Shown: positions 59,433 to 64,000 of the stretch, piece after piece
Position numbering within the stretch: the stretch's first letter is position 1
Layout of the letters: every line of letters starts with the position of its first letter
Origin: a bacterium HR28
Lineage (GTDB): Bacteria; Chloroflexota; Chloroflexia; Thermomicrobiales; Thermomicrobiaceae
DNA length: 64,000 nt
Assembly: GCA_002898255.1 (NCBI GenBank)
Contig: BEIE01000001.1
Coordinates: forward strand, 1,178,001-1,242,000
Reading direction: 5' to 3'
Program-made: the position numbers and the translations under genes
The notes under the pieces: generated by a model
Database searches by the model: none
Told to the model about the DNA's origin: nothing
Seen by the model: the letters and a program-made list of their open reading frames with translations, nothing else

Positions 59433-62261
59433 CTAGTGCGGAGCGGTGACGACAAGTTCCTGTTCTAGTCGCTCCAGGGCTGCCACAGTCTCTCCGCGCA
59501 GTGTGATCTGAAGCACGGGGCGCCGACGTGCCAGCAATGCCTCGAAGTCGCCGTCGGCTTGCGCGAAGAAGAGCGTGCGGAAAGTGTACGGCTGGCCCGG
59601 AATCGGCACGTCAGTGGCTGGTTCAGCAACCAGCTGCAAGAAGACGCCGGTCTCCGGTCCGCCCTTGTACAGTTGGCCGATCGAATGCAAGTAGCGTGGG
59701 CCAATACCAAGCGTCGTAGCGACCCGGAAGCGTTCGGCCAAAAGCTGCCGAATGGCGTGCAAGCGCTCCAGAACGTCCGGTGTCGGGTCGACGAAGGCAA
59801 GCAATGCGAGATAGCTCGAGCTCCTGATGTGGGTGCAAAGCTCGGCGAGTGCGGTGCGGAGATCGGAGGCAGTGGTGCCGGCTACAGCAAGAGGCCCATC
59901 GACAAGCGAAACCGGTGGCCGAACGAGTTCACCTGTGCGGCGATAACCGTCCAAGAGCGCGGCCGTGCGGTCCTTACTGGCGCGAACATCTGGCTCGTCG
60001 AAGGGGTCGATTCCTAGTACTCGACCCGCGATTGCCGTCGCGAATTCCCAGCGCAGCATTTCTGCGCCGAGTTCCCAGAGGTTCCAGAGTTGTGTGCGCA
60101 ACACGGGATGGCCAAGGGTTTCAGTGGCCTTGAGCAGCGCCTCAATTGGCTGGTACGGTTGAAGAGCGAGATCGATCCCGATGAATACACGATCGGTTCC
60201 ATAGTGTTCGGGAGCGAGGTGCGGCTCGTGCACGATCGGGACAAGTCCGGTTCCCTGCTTGCCAGTGCTCTCGGCCAGAAGCTGTTCGAGCCAGTCGCCG
60301 AAAGGCGCAACGGCGGGCTCAAGCAGGAAAGTCACCTTGTCCCGCCCGAGTTGGGCCAGCGTCGCGAGTGCGGCGCCGAGCCACAAGCCGGGATTATCGA
60401 CGTTTGAGCGTTTCAGGCGTTCGGCCATCGGTGGCAGACGGTCCAACAGTGCCTCGATGGGAAGGCCGATGACCGCCGCGGGAACAAGCCCGAAGAATGA
60501 CAGCGCGCTATAACGGCCGCCAATGTCTGGAGGATTACGGAAGATCCGCCAGACACGGTGGCTACGCCCCCACGCCTCGAGCGGCGTGCCAGGGTCGGTG
60601 ATGACGATGACATGTTGCCCAGCGCGGTCACCGAGTTCCCGTTCGAGTTCACTGAACCAGTACGCTGCCAAACTACTCGTCTCGATCGTGGTGCCGGACT
60701 TCGAACTTACGATGATAAGGGTGCGAGCGAGATCGAGCTGGGTACGATAACGCTTGATCGTGTCCGGATTGGTTGTGTCGAGAACAAGCAGTTCGGGATG
60801 CTCCACGTCATTGCCGAGCACTCGTTGGAATACTTCTGGTGCAAGACTGCTCCCACCCATGCCAAGTAAGAGTGCGTGCGAGAACTTGCGCGCACGCACC
60901 TCGTCGCGCAGGGCAATGAGCTCTGGAAGATGTTCACGCATTTGTTCGTGGACTGTCAGCCAGCCGAGTCGCTGCTCGATCGCCCGTTGTCGATCAGGAT
61001 CATCAGTCCACAGTCGCGCGTCGCGTCGCCAGACGCGCTCGACCGCGTCAGCGGCGAGGAGTTCAGCAATAGTCCGGTCGATATCCGGGGCGTAGACGCC
61101 GACCGAACTTCCGCGGCGCTCGCTCGCCGCAATGAGACTGCGTCGCCGATCAGCGATGCGGCGTAGCACACTGTCGTAGGATTCCTGGAAGAGGCGCACC
61201 CCTTCGCGCTGGAGTTGGGTCGTAACTTCTTCATAGGAAATACCGAGTTCGGCAAGTTGCTGCAAGACGCGTTCGGCCTCGTCGATGCCTTCTTCCACCG
61301 TGTTCGGGCGAGGCTGGCCATGGTCGCGATAGGCCTCCACCGTGACTGGTGCCATTGTCTGCACGGTATAGGGGCCGATGAGGTGTTCAACGTACATGAC
61401 GTCGCTATAGGCGGGGTTCTTCGTACTTGTGCTTGCCCAGAGCGGACGCTGAATCCGAGCACCGTGTTGGCGTAGTTGAGCGAACCGTTCGCCCTCAAGA
61501 AAGATGCGCTTGAAGCGCTGGTAGGCAAGCTTGGCGTTGGCAATGGCGGCCTTCCCTTTGAGGGACTCAATAAGGGCGCGCTGCGCTGCGTCCTCCGTGC
61601 GAGCAAGAAGCGCATCGAGACGCCGGTCGATCTCGGTGTCGACGCGGGAGACGAAGAAACTCGCGACAGAAGCGATACGGTCGACTGCCAGGCCTTCGGC
61701 GATCCGACGCTCGATGCCGCGGAGATATGCCTCCATCACCTGCTCATAATTCTGTAGTGAGAAGAGGAGCGTGACGTTCACGTTGACGCCATCAGCGATC
61801 AGTTGCTCGATCGCGGGGATTCCAGCTGGTGTGCCAGGTACCTTGATCATAGCGTTGGGACGATCAATCTTCGCAAAGAGTCGCCGTGCTTCGGCAATCG
61901 TGCGTTCGGTATCGTCAGCGAGTGCAGGGGGAAGTTCGAGCGAGACGAAGCCGTCTTGTCCCTCGGAAGCCTCGTAAACGAGGAGGAGCAGATCGCAGGC
62001 CTTCTGGACATCGTGGACGGCGAGTTCCTCAAAGATCGTTTCGTCGGAGAGCCCGCGTGCAGCCAGCTCCGCAATCTCCTCATCGTATTCGTCGGTGCTG
62101 CTGATCGCCTTGTCGAAGATAGTCGGGTTGGAGGTCACGCCACGAAGACCGTCATCTTCAATGAGACGCGCGAGTTCCCCTGAGGTGATCAAAGGACGGC
62201 TCAGAAAGTCGAGCCAGAAGCTCTGTCCATATGCTGCGAGTTGGCGGAGTGGATTGGTCAT
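59433..62261 (-). CDS. bifunctional transaldolase/glucose-6-phosphate isomerase
   Basis: N-half transaldolase (LRGVTSNPTIFDKAI, MIKVPGTPAGIPAIEQLIADGVNVNVTLLFSL); C-half PGI (LLGMGGSSLAPEVFQRVLG, LIIVSSKSGTTIETSSLAAYWFSELE). Confidence 0.96.
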   Translation of the reverse strand: MTNPLRQLAAYGQSFWLDFLSRPLITSGELARLIEDDGLRGVTSNPTIFDKAISSTDEYDEEIAELAARGLSDETIFEELAVHDVQKACDLLLLVYEASEGQDGFVSLELPPALADDTERTIAEARRLFAKIDRPNAMIKVPGTPAGIPAIEQLIADGVNVNVTLLFSLQNYEQVMEAYLRGIERRIAEGLAVDRIASVASFFVSRVDTEIDRRLDALLARTEDAAQRALIESLKGKAAIANAKLAYQRFKRIFLEGERFAQLRQHGARIQRPLWASTSTKNPAYSDVMYVEHLIGPYTVQTMAPVTVEAYRDHGQPRPNTVEEGIDEAERVLQQLAELGISYEEVTTQLQREGVRLFQESYDSVLRRIADRRRSLIAASERRGSSVGVYAPDIDRTIAELLAADAVERVWRRDARLWTDDPDRQRAIEQRLGWLTVHEQMREHLPELIALRDEVRARKFSHALLLGMGGSSLAPEVFQRVLGNDVEHPELLVLDTTNPDTIKRYRTQLDLARTLIIVSSKSGTTIETSSLAAYWFSELERELGDRAGQHVIVITDPGTPLEAWGRSHRVWRIFRNPPDIGGRYSALSFFGLVPAAVIGLPIEALLDRLPPMAERLKRSNVDNPGLWLGAALATLAQLGRDKVTFLLEPAVAPFGDWLEQLLAESTGKQGTGLVPIVHEPHLAPEHYGTDRVFIGIDLALQPYQPIEALLKATETLGHPVLRTQLWNLWELGAEMLRWEFATAIAGRVLGIDPFDEPDVRASKDRTAALLDGYRRTGELVRPPVSLVDGPLAVAGTTASDLRTALAELCTHIRSSSYLALLAFVDPTPDVLERLHAIRQLLAERFRVATTLGIGPRYLHSIGQLYKGGPETGVFLQLVAEPATDVPIPGQPYTFRTLFFAQADGDFEALLARRRPVLQITLRGETVAALERLEQELVVTAPH

Positions 62262-62366
62262 CTCGATACCCTCCGGAAGCGGGTCATCCCGAACGGATGA
62301 GCCGGTCGGCCAGGACGGAACCGGCTCTCAATCTTATCGCACCGAGCTCGGTGTCCTCCGTCGGCA

Positions 62367-62888
62367 TCAACAGCGAGGAAGAGCGGTGTGCGGGACAATC
62401 TCGACGACAGGGAGTTCTTCGGCATGCGCGAGCGCGAAAGCGATCTCAGCGTCATAGTCGAAGATCCGGAGAAGCCGTAGAAGCGGTCGGGTGGGGCGGG
62501 GTGGGCCGCAGCGACGAGAGTACGTCGCCATCCGCTCCATGAAGGCGCGGCGCTGCGCTGGATCGAGGACGACCTGCGCTCGTGCGCGCCAGCAGCGGTG
62601 CCCATAACGCACGATGATCTCCGGGTTCGCGAGGATGTTGCGATACCAATCCGCGCGAATGCCCGCGAGGCCCGCGAAGACGATGAAGCGGTCGTCCACC
62701 CTCATGGCGCTCAGTGCAGTGCGCCGAGGGAGGTTTGTCTTACGGCCAATCGTTGTGAGCAGGACAACACAGCGCCAGGCAAGGAGGGAGGCGAGCGGAC
62801 CTCGATAGAGATACGCGGGTAACTTGAGGAGCAGACGTTGGAGTCCCTTCGGACGAATGCGGACCAGTGTTGGAGGTCGCTCAGTCAT
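62367..62888 (-). CDS. deazaflavin (F420)-dependent nitroreductase-family protein
   Basis: [61 protein letters not shown]. Confidence 0.88.
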   Translation of the reverse strand: MTERPPTLVRIRPKGLQRLLLKLPAYLYRGPLASLLAWRCVVLLTTIGRKTNLPRRTALSAMRVDDRFIVFAGLAGIRADWYRNILANPEIIVRYGHRCWRARAQVVLDPAQRRAFMERMATYSRRCGPPRPTRPLLRLLRIFDYDAEIAFALAHAEELPVVEIVPHTALPRC

Positions 62889-64000
62889 AGACCGTCCCTC
62901 TCCGCGCCGTCGTGTGCTACCGTGTCGGCACGTATTGCCGATCCAAGGGCAACAAGTTCGTCCACCGCTGCGGGATTCTCAAGAGCCGAAAGGTCGCCAG
63001 GATCCAGGCCAAGGTAAGCCGCGCGGACAACGCGGCGCATGATCTTGGCGTTTCGGGTGCGAGGGAGATCGCTCACAAAATGGACGCGCTGCGGTCGCAG
63101 CGGCTTCCCAAGTTCGCGCGCGATGAGGTCCTGTATTTCCTGAGCCAGCTGTTCGCTCGGCTCGGAGCCACGCCGGAGAATACAAAAGACGACGAGCGCC
63201 TCACCCTTGACGGGGTCCGGGATGCCAATTGCAGCGGCCTCTTGGACGGCCGGATGTGCGACCGCTACGGATTCCACCTCGGCTGGGCCCAGTCGTTTGC
63301 CTGCGATCTTGAGTGTGTCGTCGGATCGGCCGAGGATATACCAGAAGCCGCTATCGTCAACGAGGGCCCAATCGCCGTGCACCCAAAGGTGCGGCCAGCG
63401 CGACCAGTAGGTGGCTAAATACCGGTCTGGATCGCGCCAGAAACCCGCGGTCATGCCGACCCAGGGTTGGCGAACAACTAGTTCACCCACTCGACCACGG
63501 ACGGATCGACCGGTCTCATCGACAACGTCGGCAGCCATACCAGGCACTGGACCAGTGAACGCACAGGGAGCCTGCGGCTCGATCGTTGTACAACCGACGA
63601 TTCCACCCCCGATCTCGGTGCCGCCGGAGTAGTTGATGATGGGGCGCAGTCGGGCACCGACTGTCTCGAACAGCCACCACCACGGGGTTGGGTTCCACGG
63701 CTCGCCGGTCGAGCCGAAGGCGCGGAGGCTGCTCAGGTCGTGCCGCTCCTCGGGGGCTGCGTTGCGGGCCATGAGCGCGCGCACGACCGTCGGCGTGAGG
63801 CCGAGCACTGTGATCCGGTGCCGCGCCACCAGTTGCCAGAGGCGGTCCGCTGTTGGCCAGTCGGGGGTTCCCTCGTAGAGCACCGCAGTTGCGCCAAGTA
63901 GCAGCGTGCCTTGGATGAGCCAGGGACCCATCATCCAGCCGAGATCGGTAAGCCAAAGGACCCGATCGTCGGTCTGAACGTCAAAGCAATAAGCGAGGTC
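62885..64000 (-). CDS. AMP-binding acyl-/acetyl-CoA synthetase, 5' part beyond window
   Basis: [16 protein letters not shown]...[73 protein letters not shown]...[13 protein letters not shown]; frame is open past 63934 to the edge. Confidence 0.95.
   Translation of the reverse strand, partial: DLAYCFDVQTDDRVLWLTDLGWMMGPWLIQGTLLLGATAVLYEGTPDWPTADRLWQLVARHRITVLGLTPTVVRALMARNAAPEERHDLSSLRAFGSTGEPWNPTPWWWLFETVGARLRPIINYSGGTEIGGGIVGCTTIEPQAPCAFTGPVPGMAADVVDETGRSVRGRVGELVVRQPWVGMTAGFWRDPDRYLATYWSRWPHLWVHGDWALVDDSGFWYILGRSDDTLKIAGKRLGPAEVESVAVAHPAVQEAAAIGIPDPVKGEALVVFCILRRGSEPSEQLAQEIQDLIARELGKPLRPQRVHFVSDLPRTRNAKIMRRVVRAAYLGLDPGDLSALENPAAVDELVALGSAIRADTVAHDGAERDGL

Noticed and set aside
62350-62361. 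Palindrome accgagctcggt near the tal-pgi start
   Set aside because: Short and GC-rich; expected by chance in this composition. The exact position was not confirmed base by base.
1-64000. CRISPR array, prophage, toxin-antitoxin or restriction system
   Set aside because: No repeat-spacer pattern and no recognisable Cas, phage, toxin or restriction proteins were found in the translated frames.

Overview
This is a high-GC bacterial chromosomal window with dense, mostly operonic gene content. Gene content and style suggest a thermophilic Chloroflexota (Thermomicrobia-like) genome; that assignment is inference. I support about 60 protein-coding genes, one tRNA-Cys and several strong hairpin terminators. 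There is no CRISPR array, no rRNA and no recognisable IS element or prophage. Main blocks: a coxG-coxS-coxL molybdenum hydroxylase cluster whose large subunit has the form II motif AYRGAGR; tig-clpP-clpX; recJ; a MerR/hypothetical/adenine deaminase operon opposite a BtpA-family gene; purD-guaA opposite purN; a sulfur-related cluster (SBP56/methanethiol oxidase-like, NifU/IscU-like, rhodanese, OsmC); dnaA without dnaN; a fused FAD/Fe-S oxidoreductase; a membrane-anchored sulfite-oxidase-fold molybdoenzyme followed by a TrmO-FmdE-like fusion; an orphan polyamine-type binding protein whose Tat/lipoprotein signal is in a different frame from the mature domain; and an oxidative pentose phosphate operon with a transaldolase-PGI fusion. 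The best candidates for follow-up are the SBP56/NifU/rhodanese/OsmC cluster, the TrmO-FmdE fusion beside the molybdoenzyme, and the frameshifted binding protein. None of these is proven to be a new system from sequence alone.
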